A model generated the notes under the pieces. That model was given only the letters and a program-made list of their open reading frames with translations. It searched no databases and had not been told where the DNA came from. A stretch of 64,000 bases of DNA from Candidatus Dechloromonas phosphorivorans (GTDB lineage Bacteria; Pseudomonadota; Gammaproteobacteria; Burkholderiales; Rhodocyclaceae). The stretch is taken from assembly GCA_016714975.1 (NCBI GenBank), contig JADKBR010000005.1, positions 1-64,000 on the forward strand. Reading direction: 5' to 3'. Made by a program: the position numbers and the translations under genes. Below are positions 34,865 through 44,697 of the stretch, piece after piece. Position 1 is the first letter of the stretch; each line of letters opens with the position of its first letter.

Positions 34865-35799
34865 TGGCCCTTCGCGGCGCGCTTCTTCTTCGGACGCAGA
34901 CCGGCTTTGTCGCTGCCGTCGCTGCCGCTGCGCCGCGTCACTGCTGGCGCCGGGGGCAATGGCTGACGCACATCGAGAATCATCACTTCCCCGAAATTCT
35001 CGACGCCAGCAATGGGCGCACCGAAAATGCGTGCGAAGGAGTAGGCGCTGTCACGTTCGATGTTGACGACGCGGGCAACCGGGAAGCCCTGAAGATAAAT
35101 GCTGTCGAGCCCCGAAGTCACGAGCATGTCGCCAACCTGGACGTCGGCGTTGGCCGGCATGTAGCGCAGTTCAAGCTGGCCGTTGCCGAGGCCAAAAACG
35201 ACCGAGCGCTGGCCGGTGCGGGCAATCTGCACCGGCACCGCCTGATCCTTGTCGGTTATCAGCGTGACCTCGGCGGAGAAAGGAAAGACCCGGGTCACCT
35301 GCCCGACGACGCCGGCCTCGTCGATTGCCGGCTGCCCGGCAACGATCCCGAATTGCTGGCCTTTATCGACGATCACCTTGCGTGAGAAAGGGTCGCGCGC
35401 GGTGTAGAGAATCTGGGCAACCTGGCCCTTGGCTTTTTCGCGCTCCTTGACTACCAGCAATTTTCTCAGGCGCCCGTTCTCGGCTTCCAGTTGCTCCAGA
35501 CGTAAAAGGTTGGGCGCCGTATTCAACTTGGCATGGCGCAACTCTTCATTTTCGCGCTGCAACAACTGCATGCCTTCGAGGTAGTTCCGGGCGTAGTCAA
35601 CGAGACTGCCTGGGGTTTGCGCGACCCGCTGCACCGGGTCAACCACGAGCGCAAAGCTCTGCCTGAGCAGATCGAGGCTGCGGAAGCGCAAGTCGACAAC
35701 GAATGTCGCCAAGGAAATCAGGATGTAAAAAATCAGAAGGACCAGTGGTGCTGGCCCTTGCTTGAAAAATGGCGGCGGTGCGTGGTCGAGACCCGCCAC
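34861..35799 (-). CDS. mreC: rod-shape-determining protein MreC
   Basis: A 312-residue bitopic protein: one membrane helix (about 18-38, PLVLLIFYILISLATFVV), a coiled coil (about 75-115) and the periplasmic beta domain with VDKGQQFGIVAGQPAIDEAGVVG-type sequence. The C-terminal tail is Lys/Arg-rich (KKKRAAKGH). It activates PBP2 and couples MreB to wall synthesis. It lies 15 bases after mreB. Confidence 0.93.
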   Translation of the reverse strand: MAGLDHAPPPFFKQGPAPLVLLIFYILISLATFVVDLRFRSLDLLRQSFALVVDPVQRVAQTPGSLVDYARNYLEGMQLLQRENEELRHAKLNTAPNLLRLEQLEAENGRLRKLLVVKEREKAKGQVAQILYTARDPFSRKVIVDKGQQFGIVAGQPAIDEAGVVGQVTRVFPFSAEVTLITDKDQAVPVQIARTGQRSVVFGLGNGQLELRYMPANADVQVGDMLVTSGLDSIYLQGFPVARVVNIERDSAYSFARIFGAPIAGVENFGEVMILDVRQPLPPAPAVTRRSGSDGSDKAGLRPKKKRAAKGH

Positions 35800-35814
35800 G
35801 GACGGCGTCCTGGC

Positions 35815-36858
<1,044 letters not shown>

Positions 36859-36958
36859 CTGTGACTCCGCTGTGGGGGGCTGCGGGGAAAACTTTTATGA
36901 TACCTTATAACGCTTTCCATTTTAAGACTTAGTGCACCGCAATAAGTCTTTGCTCGTC
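36859..36958. promoter_or_regulatory. divergent mreB/gatC intergenic region
   Basis: This 100-base AT-richer gap must hold the promoters of both operons. A 7-bp inverted repeat (AAGACTT at 36924-36930, AAGTCTT at about 36944-36950) lies close to the gatC start. TATAAC (36906 area) is a possible -10, but no pair of boxes is convincing. Confidence 0.4.
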
Positions 36959-37246
36959 ATGTCGCTTACACTAAAAGAGGTTCAGCGCATTGCTCATCTT
37001 GCCCGCATCGAGATCAGCGAGGCCGAGGCCAGAACGACGCAGGTCCATCTCAACGGGATTTTCGAGTTGATCGAGCAGATGCAGGCGGTCGATACCCAGG
37101 GCGTCGAGCCGATGGCGCATGCCCAAGATCTGAGCCAGCGTTTGCGTGCGGATATGGTGACGGAGGAAAATCGCCGGGCGGCTTACCAGGCGGTCGCGCC
37201 GGAGACCGAGGCGGGCCTCTATCTGGTGCCGAAGGTCATCGAATGA
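36959..37246 (+). CDS. gatC: glutamyl-/aspartyl-tRNA amidotransferase subunit C
   Basis: A 95-residue GatC: LKEVQRIAHLARIEISEAE at the start and a C-terminal VAPETEAGLYLVPKVIE. It stabilises the GatAB complex that makes Gln-tRNA and Asn-tRNA by transamidation. The ATG at 36959 is preferred to an upstream frame extension because homology begins there. The stop overlaps gatA as ATGA. Confidence 0.93.
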   Translation: MSLTLKEVQRIAHLARIEISEAEARTTQVHLNGIFELIEQMQAVDTQGVEPMAHAQDLSQRLRADMVTEENRRAAYQAVAPETEAGLYLVPKVIE

Positions 37247-38700
37247 TCAACGCCAGTCTCAAGCAACTGTCACAGGCGCTGGGTGCCAAGCAGATATCCA
37301 GCGTCGAGCTGACGGAACTCTTTCTCGAGCGCATCAAACGCTTTAATCCGCTCCTGAACGCTTTTGTCACGGTCGACCCCGAAAAAAGCCTGAATTCCGC
37401 CCGCGCCGCGGATGCCCGCATCGCCACCGGCACCGCCGGGCCGCTGACGGGCATTCCGATCGCCCAAAAGGACATTTTCTGCGCCGAAGGCTGGCGCACC
37501 ACCTGTGGGTCGAAGATGCTTTCCAACTTTGTGTCGCCCTATGACGCGACGGTTATCCGCAAGATGGAGTCGGAAGCCGGCCTGGTGTCGCTGGGCAAGA
37601 CCAACATGGACGAATTTGCAATGGGCTCGTCCAACGAAACTTCCTTTTTTGGGCCGGTCAAGAACCCCTGGGATCGCCAATGCGTACCTGGCGGCTCCTC
37701 CGGTGGTTCGGCGGTGGCGGTCGCCGCCCGGCTGGCGCCGGCCGCCACAGGCACTGACACCGGCGGTTCGATCCGTCAGCCGGCGGCGTTGTGCAATCTG
37801 ACGGGCCTCAAGCCCACCTACGGGATCGTCTCGCGCTACGGCATGATTGCCTTTGCCTCCTCGCTCGACCAGGGCGGGCCGATGGCGAAAAGCGCCGAGG
37901 ATTGTGCGCTGCTGCTGAACACCATGGCTGGGTTCGACGAGAACGATTCGACTTCGCTTGATCGCCCGCCCGAGGACTATGCCCGCGATCTGGAAAAGCC
38001 ACTGTCCGGACTGCGCATCGGCCTGCCCAAGGAATTTTTCGGCGCGGGCTGTGATGCCGGCATTATGGCTGCCGTGGAGGCAGCGCTTGCCGAATATGAA
38101 AAGCTTGGCGCGACCACAGTCGGAATTTCGCTGCCCAACTCGCACCTCTCGGTGCCTGCCTATTACGTCATCGCGCCGGCAGAGGCCAGTTCCAACCTGT
38201 CGCGTTTCGATGGCGTGCGCTATGGGTATCGCGCGCCAGAATACGGCGGCCTTGACGACATGTACATGAAAAGCCGGGCGCAGGGCTTCGGCGCCGAGGT
38301 CAAACGGCGTATCCTGATCGGCACCTATGTGCTGTCACACGGCTATTACGACGCCTATTACCTGCAGGCGCAGCGCATCCGGCGGCTGATCGCCAATGAT
38401 TTCGTCGAGGCATTCAAGGAATGCGACGTCATCATGGGTCCGACGTCGCCGTCGACCGCATTCAAGCTGGGCGAAAAGGCCGCGGATCCGGTGCAGATGT
38501 ACCTGTCCGACATCTACACCATCGCCGTCAACCTGGCCGGCTTGCCCGGCATGTCGATTCCCTGCGGTATCGCCGACAGCTTGCCGGTCGGCCTGCAACT
38601 GATTGGCAACTACTTTGCCGAGGCCCGATTGCTGAATCTGGCGCATTGCTACCAGCAGGCGACTGACTGGCATCTGCGCTCGCCAGCCGGAATTGAATAA
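37243..38700 (+). CDS. gatA: glutamyl-/aspartyl-tRNA amidotransferase subunit A
   Basis: A 485-residue amidase-signature enzyme that releases ammonia from glutamine. The catalytic Ser-cisSer-Lys triad is visible as the Lys in IAQKD and the Ser pair in GGSSGGSA and DTGGSIRQPA. Length is standard. Middle gene of gatCAB; it overlaps gatC and is 73 bases before gatB. Confidence 0.96.
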   Translation: MINASLKQLSQALGAKQISSVELTELFLERIKRFNPLLNAFVTVDPEKSLNSARAADARIATGTAGPLTGIPIAQKDIFCAEGWRTTCGSKMLSNFVSPYDATVIRKMESEAGLVSLGKTNMDEFAMGSSNETSFFGPVKNPWDRQCVPGGSSGGSAVAVAARLAPAATGTDTGGSIRQPAALCNLTGLKPTYGIVSRYGMIAFASSLDQGGPMAKSAEDCALLLNTMAGFDENDSTSLDRPPEDYARDLEKPLSGLRIGLPKEFFGAGCDAGIMAAVEAALAEYEKLGATTVGISLPNSHLSVPAYYVIAPAEASSNLSRFDGVRYGYRAPEYGGLDDMYMKSRAQGFGAEVKRRILIGTYVLSHGYYDAYYLQAQRIRRLIANDFVEAFKECDVIMGPTSPSTAFKLGEKAADPVQMYLSDIYTIAVNLAGLPGMSIPCGIADSLPVGLQLIGNYFAEARLLNLAHCYQQATDWHLRSPAGIE

Positions 38701-38773
38701 GGGCACCTGCAGCGGCCCAGGACTGATCCTGATCGAGCTGAAATCGGGGCGTCGTTTCTGAGCGGATGAAACT

Positions 38774-40228
38774 ATGAATCAATGGGAAGTGGTAATCGGC
38801 ATCGAGACGCACGCGCAACTGGCGACCATCTCGAAGATATTCTCGGGCGCATCAACGGCTTTTGGTGCGGCGCCCAACACCCAGGCTTGCGCGGTTGACC
38901 TTGCCCTGCCCGGCGTATTGCCGGTGCTGAACAAGAAGGCGGTGGAGTGCGCGATCCGCTTTGGCCTGGCGATCGGTGCCGAAGTGGCGGAAAAATCGGT
39001 CTTCGCGCGCAAGAATTACTTCTATCCCGACTTGCCGAAGGGTTATCAGATCAGCCAGTTCGAGCTGCCCGTCGTGGTTGGCGGCGAGATTGCGCTGCAG
39101 GTCGGTCACGGGGAGAAGGCTTACGAAAAAGTGGTCCGCCTGACGCGCGCCCATCTTGAGGAAGATGCCGGCAAGTCGTTGCACGAAGACTTTCGCGGCA
39201 AGTCCGGCATCGACCTCAATCGTGCGGGCACACCATTGCTCGAGATCGTTTCCGAACCGGACATGCGCTCTTCCGACGAAGCTGTGGCCTACGCCAAGAG
39301 CCTGCACGCGCTGGTGCGCTGGATCGGCATCTGCGACGGCAACATGCAGGAAGGTTCATTTCGCTGCGATGCCAACGTTTCGGTGCGTCCCAGTGGGCAG
39401 GCCGAGCTTGGCACGCGGCGCGAAATCAAGAACCTCAATTCCTTCCGATTCTTGAAGGAAGCGATCGATTACGAGGTTCAGTGGCAGATCAACGAAATCG
39501 AAGAAGGACGCAGGATCCACCAGGCCACGGTGCTGTTCGATCCGGATAGCGGCGAAACGCGCATGATGCGGAGCAAGGAAGACGCGCACGACTACCGCTA
39601 TTTTCCCGACCCCGACCTGTTACCGCTGGTCATTTCTGGCGATTGGATCGTCCGTGTCAAGAGCGAACTCCCAGAACTTCCGGGCCAGATGCGTGAGCGT
39701 TTCATCAACGACCTCGGACTCTCCGCCTACGATGCCAGAACGCTTACCGCCAGCCGGGAATTGGCCGATTATTTCGAGTCGACCGTGGCAATCGCGGGCA
39801 TAGCCAATGCCAAGCCCTGTGCCAACTGGGTCATGGTCGATCTGGCCGCCCGCCTGAACAAGGAAGGTCGCGATCTCGGCGACTCTCCCGTTTCTGCCGC
39901 CCAACTTGCCGGGTTGGTGCAGCGCATCGCCGACAGCACCATCTCCAACAACATCGCCAAGAAGGTGTTCGAGGCTTTATGGAACGGCGATGGTGCGACG
40001 GCTGACGAAATCATCGACCAGCAGGGACTGAAACAGATCACCGATAGCGGCGCCATCGAATCCCTGGTCGATGAAGTGTTGGCGGCCAATCCTGCCAGTG
40101 TCGCCGAGTTCAGGGCCGGCAAGGAAAAGGCCTTCAATGCCCTGGTCGGTCAGGTTATGAAGGCGGCCAAGGGGAAGGCTAATCCACAACAGGTCAACGA
40201 CCTGCTCCGGCAGAAGCTTGCGGGCTGA
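38774..40228 (+). CDS. gatB: glutamyl-/aspartyl-tRNA amidotransferase subunit B
   Basis: A 484-residue GatB: WEVVIGIETHAQL at the N-terminus, the GSFRCDANVSVRP motif of the kinase-like cradle, and a C-terminal helical and YqeY-like tail (LVGQVMKAAKGKANPQQVNDLL). It activates the misacylated tRNA for amidation. Its stop codon abuts that of the convergent downstream gene. Confidence 0.96.
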   Translation: MNQWEVVIGIETHAQLATISKIFSGASTAFGAAPNTQACAVDLALPGVLPVLNKKAVECAIRFGLAIGAEVAEKSVFARKNYFYPDLPKGYQISQFELPVVVGGEIALQVGHGEKAYEKVVRLTRAHLEEDAGKSLHEDFRGKSGIDLNRAGTPLLEIVSEPDMRSSDEAVAYAKSLHALVRWIGICDGNMQEGSFRCDANVSVRPSGQAELGTRREIKNLNSFRFLKEAIDYEVQWQINEIEEGRRIHQATVLFDPDSGETRMMRSKEDAHDYRYFPDPDLLPLVISGDWIVRVKSELPELPGQMRERFINDLGLSAYDARTLTASRELADYFESTVAIAGIANAKPCANWVMVDLAARLNKEGRDLGDSPVSAAQLAGLVQRIADSTISNNIAKKVFEALWNGDGATADEIIDQQGLKQITDSGAIESLVDEVLAANPASVAEFRAGKEKAFNALVGQVMKAAKGKANPQQVNDLLRQKLAG

Positions 40229-40906
40229 TCAGCGCGGCTGAGGAGCCACTGGCGGGGTGGTTCTGGCCGGGGCCGCAGTTGTTGCCGGACGACCGGTCAA
40301 TTCACCATAGCGCTTGCGATCGGCGTCGTACTTGGCCTTGATGCTGGCGAAGTCGCCCTTCTTGACGTCAAGGAGATCCTGCTGTGTCTTGATTTCGTGG
40401 TCGACGTCACGCAGACCCTTGGCCAGTTCGGGGGGCAGTGCCTTGTTCTTGTAAAACTCGGCCTCGTCCTCGAGTTTCTTGCGCTGCTTGCGCGCAGTTG
40501 CGATCCTCACCTCGGCCTCCTTGATTGCAGCGTTCACCGCCATCTCGGCACGGGCTTGGGCAAGGTCAATGTCCTGCAGGCTGGTATAGGTTTCGAGCAA
40601 GGCCTGATCCTTGCGCCGCTGCTCCCTCGCGTGCTCCTCGAGTTCCTTCTTGCGCAGCGCCTCGGCAGCAGCCTCGGCCTTTTGCTGTGCGGTCAGTGGG
40701 GCCGGGATATCATTGATCACATTCCCGCCGCCATCAAGAATCCGGTAGGCCCTGCCACGACAGAGCTCGGGGAGCGAGTCGCCGCAGATGCGCCCGCCTT
40801 CGCAGCAATACATCTTGCCCGCTGTGGAAGGGGGGGCTGCCGCATGTCCGGGAACGGCCCCGAGAAGAAAGACAACGCCGACCAACGGTTTAAGGATTGA
40901 CACCAT
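40229..40906 (-). CDS. secreted coiled-coil protein, unknown function
   Basis: A 225-residue protein with a signal peptide (cleavage near HAA, about residue 22), a short cysteine-containing segment (KMYCCEGGRICGDSLPELC) followed by RAYRILDGGG, resembling DUF4124-like openings, then a long Ala/Glu/Lys-rich coiled coil (about 70-205) and a Pro/Ala tail. It overlaps the end of pyrE by 17 bases and is co-directional, so it is probably co-transcribed. Likely periplasmic; function unknown. Confidence 0.7.
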   Translation of the reverse strand: MVSILKPLVGVVFLLGAVPGHAAAPPSTAGKMYCCEGGRICGDSLPELCRGRAYRILDGGGNVINDIPAPLTAQQKAEAAAEALRKKELEEHAREQRRKDQALLETYTSLQDIDLAQARAEMAVNAAIKEAEVRIATARKQRKKLEDEAEFYKNKALPPELAKGLRDVDHEIKTQQDLLDVKKGDFASIKAKYDADRKRYGELTGRPATTAAPARTTPPVAPQPR

Positions 40907-41531
40907 ACTGCTCCCTGTAGCGCCTGACGGCGGTCTTGTGCGATGAGAACTCGGGATGATATTCGAGGTATTCCATCAGGTCACGTAAATTGGCGACGGC
41001 GACCACCGGGATCCCGTAGTCGCGCTGGACTTCCTGAACCGCCGAAAGTTCGCCCTGGCCCCGCTCCTGACGGTCCAGTGCAATCAGCACGCCAGCCGGT
41101 GTTGCCCCAGCGTTGCGAATCAGTTCGACCGATTCGCGTACCGAGGTTCCAGCCGAGATCACATCGTCAACAATCAACACGCGGCCCGCGAGTGGGGCAC
41201 CGACAATACTGCCGCCCTCGCCGTGATCCTTGACTTCCTTCCGGTTGAAGGCAAACTGAACGTTCCTGTCGCGCTGCGCCAGAGCGACGGCAATGGTCGC
41301 AACCAAGGGGATGCCCTTGTAAGCCGGGCCGAACAGCATGTCGAACTCGACCCCGCCGGCATCGGCGGCCTTGGCGTAGAATTCCGCCAGTCGACCAAGC
41401 GACTGGCCATCACTGAACAGCCCTGCGTTGAAGAAATACGGCGAAAGCCGCCCAGCCTTTGTGGTGAACTCGCCAAAGCGCAGTACCCTGCAGCCGAGTG
41501 CGAATTCGATGAAATCCTGACGAAAGTCCAT
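40890..41531 (-). CDS. pyrE: orotate phosphoribosyltransferase
   Basis: Makes orotidine 5'-phosphate in pyrimidine synthesis. About 213 residues from MDFRQDF; the frame also permits Met starts at 41540 and 41558, and the ribosome-binding site does not decide clearly. The PRPP-binding loop is VLIVDDVISAGTSV; FTTKAGRLSPYFFN and FGPAYKGIPL are PyrE-specific. It is divergent from xth, with only 47 bases between starts. Confidence 0.93.
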   Translation of the reverse strand: MDFRQDFIEFALGCRVLRFGEFTTKAGRLSPYFFNAGLFSDGQSLGRLAEFYAKAADAGGVEFDMLFGPAYKGIPLVATIAVALAQRDRNVQFAFNRKEVKDHGEGGSIVGAPLAGRVLIVDDVISAGTSVRESVELIRNAGATPAGVLIALDRQERGQGELSAVQEVQRDYGIPVVAVANLRDLMEYLEYHPEFSSHKTAVRRYREQYGVNP

Positions 41532-41578
41532 CCCTTCCATTCCCGAACGCCCGAGCAAGCGTCGCCAAAAAAAGCCAA

Positions 41579-42364
41579 ATGTTACGCATCATCTCGCTGA
41601 ATCTCAATGGCATCCGCAGTGCCTGGAGCAAGAACGTCCTTAACTGGGTGGTCGCGCAGGCCCCGGACATCGTCTGTTTGCAGGAGCTGAAGGCGCAATT
41701 GCCAGATCTCTCACAGGAAATGCTGGCACCGGACGGCATGCACGCTTTCTATCATGCGGCGGAAAAGAAGGGGTACAGCGGGGTCGGTATCTGGTGCCGG
41801 CAGAAGCCTGACCGCGTCCTCGAAGGTTTCGGCCATGGCGAGTTTGATGCCGAAGGGCGCTACCTCCGGGCTGATTTCGGAAAACTCTCGGTCATATCGC
41901 TCTACCTGCCGTCCGGCTCCTCTTCGCCCGAGCGCCAGGAGGCCAAGTTCCGCTTTCTCGACAGCTTCCTGCCACATCTCGGTAGATTGCGCGTGGAAGG
42001 GCGAGAGATTGTCCTGTGCGGCGACTGGAACATCGCGCACAAGGAAATCGATCTCCGCAACTGGAAATCCAATCAGAAGAATTCCGGCTTCCTGCCCGAG
42101 GAGCGGGCCTGGATGACCCAGGTGTTCGACGACCAGGGCTGGGTCGATGCTTATCGTCGCCTGCATCCCGACGCAACTGGTGATTCCTATACCTGGTGGA
42201 GCAATCGTGGGCAGGCCTGGACCAAGAATGTCGGCTGGCGGATCGACTACCAGGTGGCCACGCCGGGGGTCGCAGCCGGCGTGCGGCGGGCTGAGGTCTA
42301 CAAGGGCGAACGCTTTTCCGATCATGCGCCGCTGGTCATTGATTATGAATGGAGGGCTCAATGA
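41579..42364 (+). CDS. xth: exodeoxyribonuclease III (AP endonuclease family)
   Basis: A 261-residue EEP-fold nuclease for base-excision repair: SLNLNGIRSAW at the start, catalytic Glu in CLQELKAQ (about residue 36), CGDWNIAH and the final SDHAPLVIDY with the Asp-His pair. Cleaves 5' to abasic sites and degrades duplex ends from 3'. Single gene facing away from pyrE. Confidence 0.94.
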   Translation: MLRIISLNLNGIRSAWSKNVLNWVVAQAPDIVCLQELKAQLPDLSQEMLAPDGMHAFYHAAEKKGYSGVGIWCRQKPDRVLEGFGHGEFDAEGRYLRADFGKLSVISLYLPSGSSSPERQEAKFRFLDSFLPHLGRLRVEGREIVLCGDWNIAHKEIDLRNWKSNQKNSGFLPEERAWMTQVFDDQGWVDAYRRLHPDATGDSYTWWSNRGQAWTKNVGWRIDYQVATPGVAAGVRRAEVYKGERFSDHAPLVIDYEWRAQ

Positions 42365-42443
42365 TCAGGCTTCAATTGACCTTTTCCTCACCAGCCCCTA
42401 TGATTAAACATTTCGAAAAATAGCCGAATTCAAGGAGTTAGTC

Positions 42444-42596
42444 ATGGCCATCCCCCGTACCCGCCGCTCTTCCCTGGAGCGCCGCTGCATTTCCAAGTCC
42501 AGCAAGCGTCTGTTCAGGGGCACCGGCAAGACCCTGTTCAAAATCATCTACGCCGCCGAGTGTCACGCCCGTAACCGCAAGGCGCTGGGCGGCTGA
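42444..42596 (+). CDS. small basic protein of 50 residues, unknown function
   Basis: ATG 42444 follows AAGGAG with seven bases between. The product starts MAIPRTRRSSLERRC and ends HARNRKALGG, with about 14 Arg/Lys residues and no hydrophobic segment, suggesting nucleic-acid or ribosome binding. A strong terminator follows 21 bases after its stop, so it has its own transcript end. Codon use is like that of neighbours. It might be overlooked because of its length. Confidence 0.65.
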   Translation: MAIPRTRRSSLERRCISKSSKRLFRGTGKTLFKIIYAAECHARNRKALGG

Positions 42597-42616
42597 GCTG
42601 CCGCCGCTGATTCACG

Positions 42617-42655
42617 GCCCCGGTTGCCGCGAGGTGACCGGGGCTTCTTGCTTTT
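42617..42655 (+). terminator. Rho-independent terminator
   Basis: An 8-bp perfect stem (GCCCCGGT at 42617-42624, ACCGGGGC at 42637-42644) is followed by a T-rich run (ttcttgctttt). It ends the small basic gene, 15 bases before the methyltransferase start. Confidence 0.85.
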
Positions 42656-42669
42656 GAAGCCGAGAAAAC

Positions 42670-43863
42670 ATGGCTCAGCTCATTCTCCTGCCGGGCAAGG
42701 AGCGTTCCGCATTCAAGCTGCACCACCCGTGGCTGTTTGCCGGCGCGGTGGGGCGTCTCGAAGGCCGGGCGCGGCCGGGCGATACAGTCGAGGTGCTGGC
42801 CGACAACCTGCGGCCGCTGGGGCGCGCGGCGTACAGCCCGCGGTCGCAAATTCGCGCGCGTTTCTGGACCTTCGACTGCGCAGAATCGGTCGATGATGCC
42901 TTCTTCAAGCGCCGCATCGCCGGCGCCGTGGCGCGCCGTCGGGCCTTGCACGAATTGCGCGGCCAGCAGGGGCTGCGGCTGATCCACGCCGAATCCGACG
43001 GGCTGCCCGGTGTCATCGCCGACCAGTACGGCGACACCGTCGTCGTGCAACTGACCTCGGCTGGTGCCGACAAGTGGCGCAGCGCCATCGTTGCCGGTCT
43101 GGTCAAGGCGACTGGCTGCGCGCGCATCTACGAGCGTTCCGATTCCGACGTGCGCGGGCTGGAAGGCCTGGAGATGGCGACCGGCTGGCTGCATGGTGCG
43201 GCGCCGGACTCGCCGCCAAGCATCGAGGAAAACGGCGTCCGGCTGACGGTCGACATCGTTGGCGGGCACAAGACCGGTTTCTATCTCGACCAGCGCGACA
43301 ACCGTGCCCTGCTCGGCCAACTGGCGGCGGGCAGGGAGATACTCAACTGCTTCTGCTACACCGGTGGCTTTTCGCTGCAGGCGCTGGCTGGCGGGGCGGC
43401 GGGCGTACTCTCGATCGATTCGTCCGGGCCAGCGCTGGAGCAGGCGCAGACCAGTCTGGCGCTCAATCCGCGGTTGCCGGCCGAACGCGCCGAATGGCGG
43501 GAAGCTGATGTCTTCCTCGCCCTCCGTGACTTTCGCAAGCAAGGCCGGCTGTTCGACCTGATTGTCCTAGATCCGCCCAAGTTCGCGCCCTCGGCCGTCC
43601 ACGCCGAGCGCGCGGCGCGAGCGTACAAGGACATCAACGTGCTTGGCTTCCGGCTGCTCAGGCCGGGTGGTCTTTTGATGACCTACTCGTGTTCCGGCGG
43701 CATTGGGCTCGAACTGTTTCAGAAGATCGTTGCCGGCGCGGCGCTTGATGCGGGCCGCGAGGCGCGCATCGTCCGCCGGCTGACGGGGTCGGCCGACCAT
43801 CCGGTGGCCCTGAATTTCCCGGAAGGCGAGTATCTCAAGGGTTTGCTGGTCCAGGTCGACTGA
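42670..43863 (+). CDS. RlmI-like 23S rRNA cytosine-C5 methyltransferase
   Basis: A 397-residue SAM-dependent methyltransferase: N-terminal PUA domain (KLHHPWLFAGAVGRLEG), a linker with GLPGVIADQYGD, and a Rossmann domain with NCFCYTGGFSLQAL as the SAM loop, DPPKFAPS as the catalytic motif and YSCSGG. This matches RlmI (m5C1962 of 23S rRNA) and close relatives. ATG at 42670. Confidence 0.9.
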   Translation: MAQLILLPGKERSAFKLHHPWLFAGAVGRLEGRARPGDTVEVLADNLRPLGRAAYSPRSQIRARFWTFDCAESVDDAFFKRRIAGAVARRRALHELRGQQGLRLIHAESDGLPGVIADQYGDTVVVQLTSAGADKWRSAIVAGLVKATGCARIYERSDSDVRGLEGLEMATGWLHGAAPDSPPSIEENGVRLTVDIVGGHKTGFYLDQRDNRALLGQLAAGREILNCFCYTGGFSLQALAGGAAGVLSIDSSGPALEQAQTSLALNPRLPAERAEWREADVFLALRDFRKQGRLFDLIVLDPPKFAPSAVHAERAARAYKDINVLGFRLLRPGGLLMTYSCSGGIGLELFQKIVAGAALDAGREARIVRRLTGSADHPVALNFPEGEYLKGLLVQVD

Positions 43864-44017
43864 GCACGCTCCGGGACACTGGCGGATATCCCTCAACTCG
43901 AATTGTTGCTGGATCCCCCAGGCTTTATTGTTGCACTACGTTTGAATTGCGTTTACGCCGCGTTTGCACCGATACGCCGAATCGTTCTGCACGCATTGCT
44001 TGCGGGGAATCAAAATG
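43864..44017. other. short intergenic region
   Basis: AT-richer gap between the methyltransferase and a disrupted gene; presumably contains the latter's promoter, but no clear boxes were found. Confidence 0.35.
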
Positions 44018-44552
44018 CACATCAACGTAGATACCAAGCTGGTTGCCTCGAACGCCTACGTCTCGAAAAAGAAGCGCCTTGTCGAAACCATCGACCGGCT
44101 CTATCACCGCGGCGCCCGCGGTCCGCAGCAGAAGATTTTGTCGCGGCCCAGCACGCGGTACTCAACAACATCTTGAACCGGCGCGTGATGAGTGTGACGA
44201 CCGACGCCGACCAGACCACGGTCGATGAGGTTATCGACGTTATCGAGGAAGGGGCGCCGGGGGTCACGCGGGGGGGGGGGGGGCCCCGGGGGGGGGGGGC
44301 CGGGGCCGCGGGGGGGGCGCGGGGGCCGCCCCCGCCCCCCCCCGGGGGGGGGGGGGGGGGGGGGGGGAGGGGGGGGAGGGGGGGGGCGGGGGGGGGGGGG
44401 GGGGGGGGGGTCTGGCGACCGGCGCCATCGACGTTCGCGACAACGTGCCGCTGGTGCTAAAGGAGTTGCACTGCCGATTTGACACATTGAAGAATTCGGC
44501 AGATATTTCGCTCGTGGCCGGACGGATATATTTGCCGCCAAGAATTTTTTAA
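44014..44552 (+). pseudogene. unknown gene broken by frameshift and poly-G tract
   Basis: An ATG at 44014 opens MHINVDTKLVASNAYVSKKKR; the frame slips near 44130, and coherent text continues in another frame as EDFVAAQHAVLNNILNRRVMSV and TVDEVIDVIEEGAPGV. The poly-G/C tract (44270-44410) then interrupts, and LATGAIDVRDNVPLVLKEL resumes beyond it and ends at a TAA near 44552. All three pieces have natural composition, so a real gene of perhaps 130-150 residues is hidden. I do not recognise its family. Confidence 0.5.
44270..44410. repeat. low-complexity poly-G/poly-C tract
   Basis: About 140 bases composed almost only of G with C interruptions and a few A. Such composition is unlike any neighbour and breaks an otherwise coding region. 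Most likely an assembly or sequencing artefact (unresolved base calls), possibly masking a true G-rich repeat. Confidence 0.8.
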
Positions 44553-44697
44553 ATTCAAACGGTTGTGGCTTGTCTCTGATATTGAGTCAACAGTCGTGCC
44601 GTGGACGGACCGAGATGGTTCCTGATGCCATCGCGAGATGGTGATGAAGATGAGTCAGTTGGGCAATAAGCCGATTTCGTTTTGGAAGGATGTTTCG

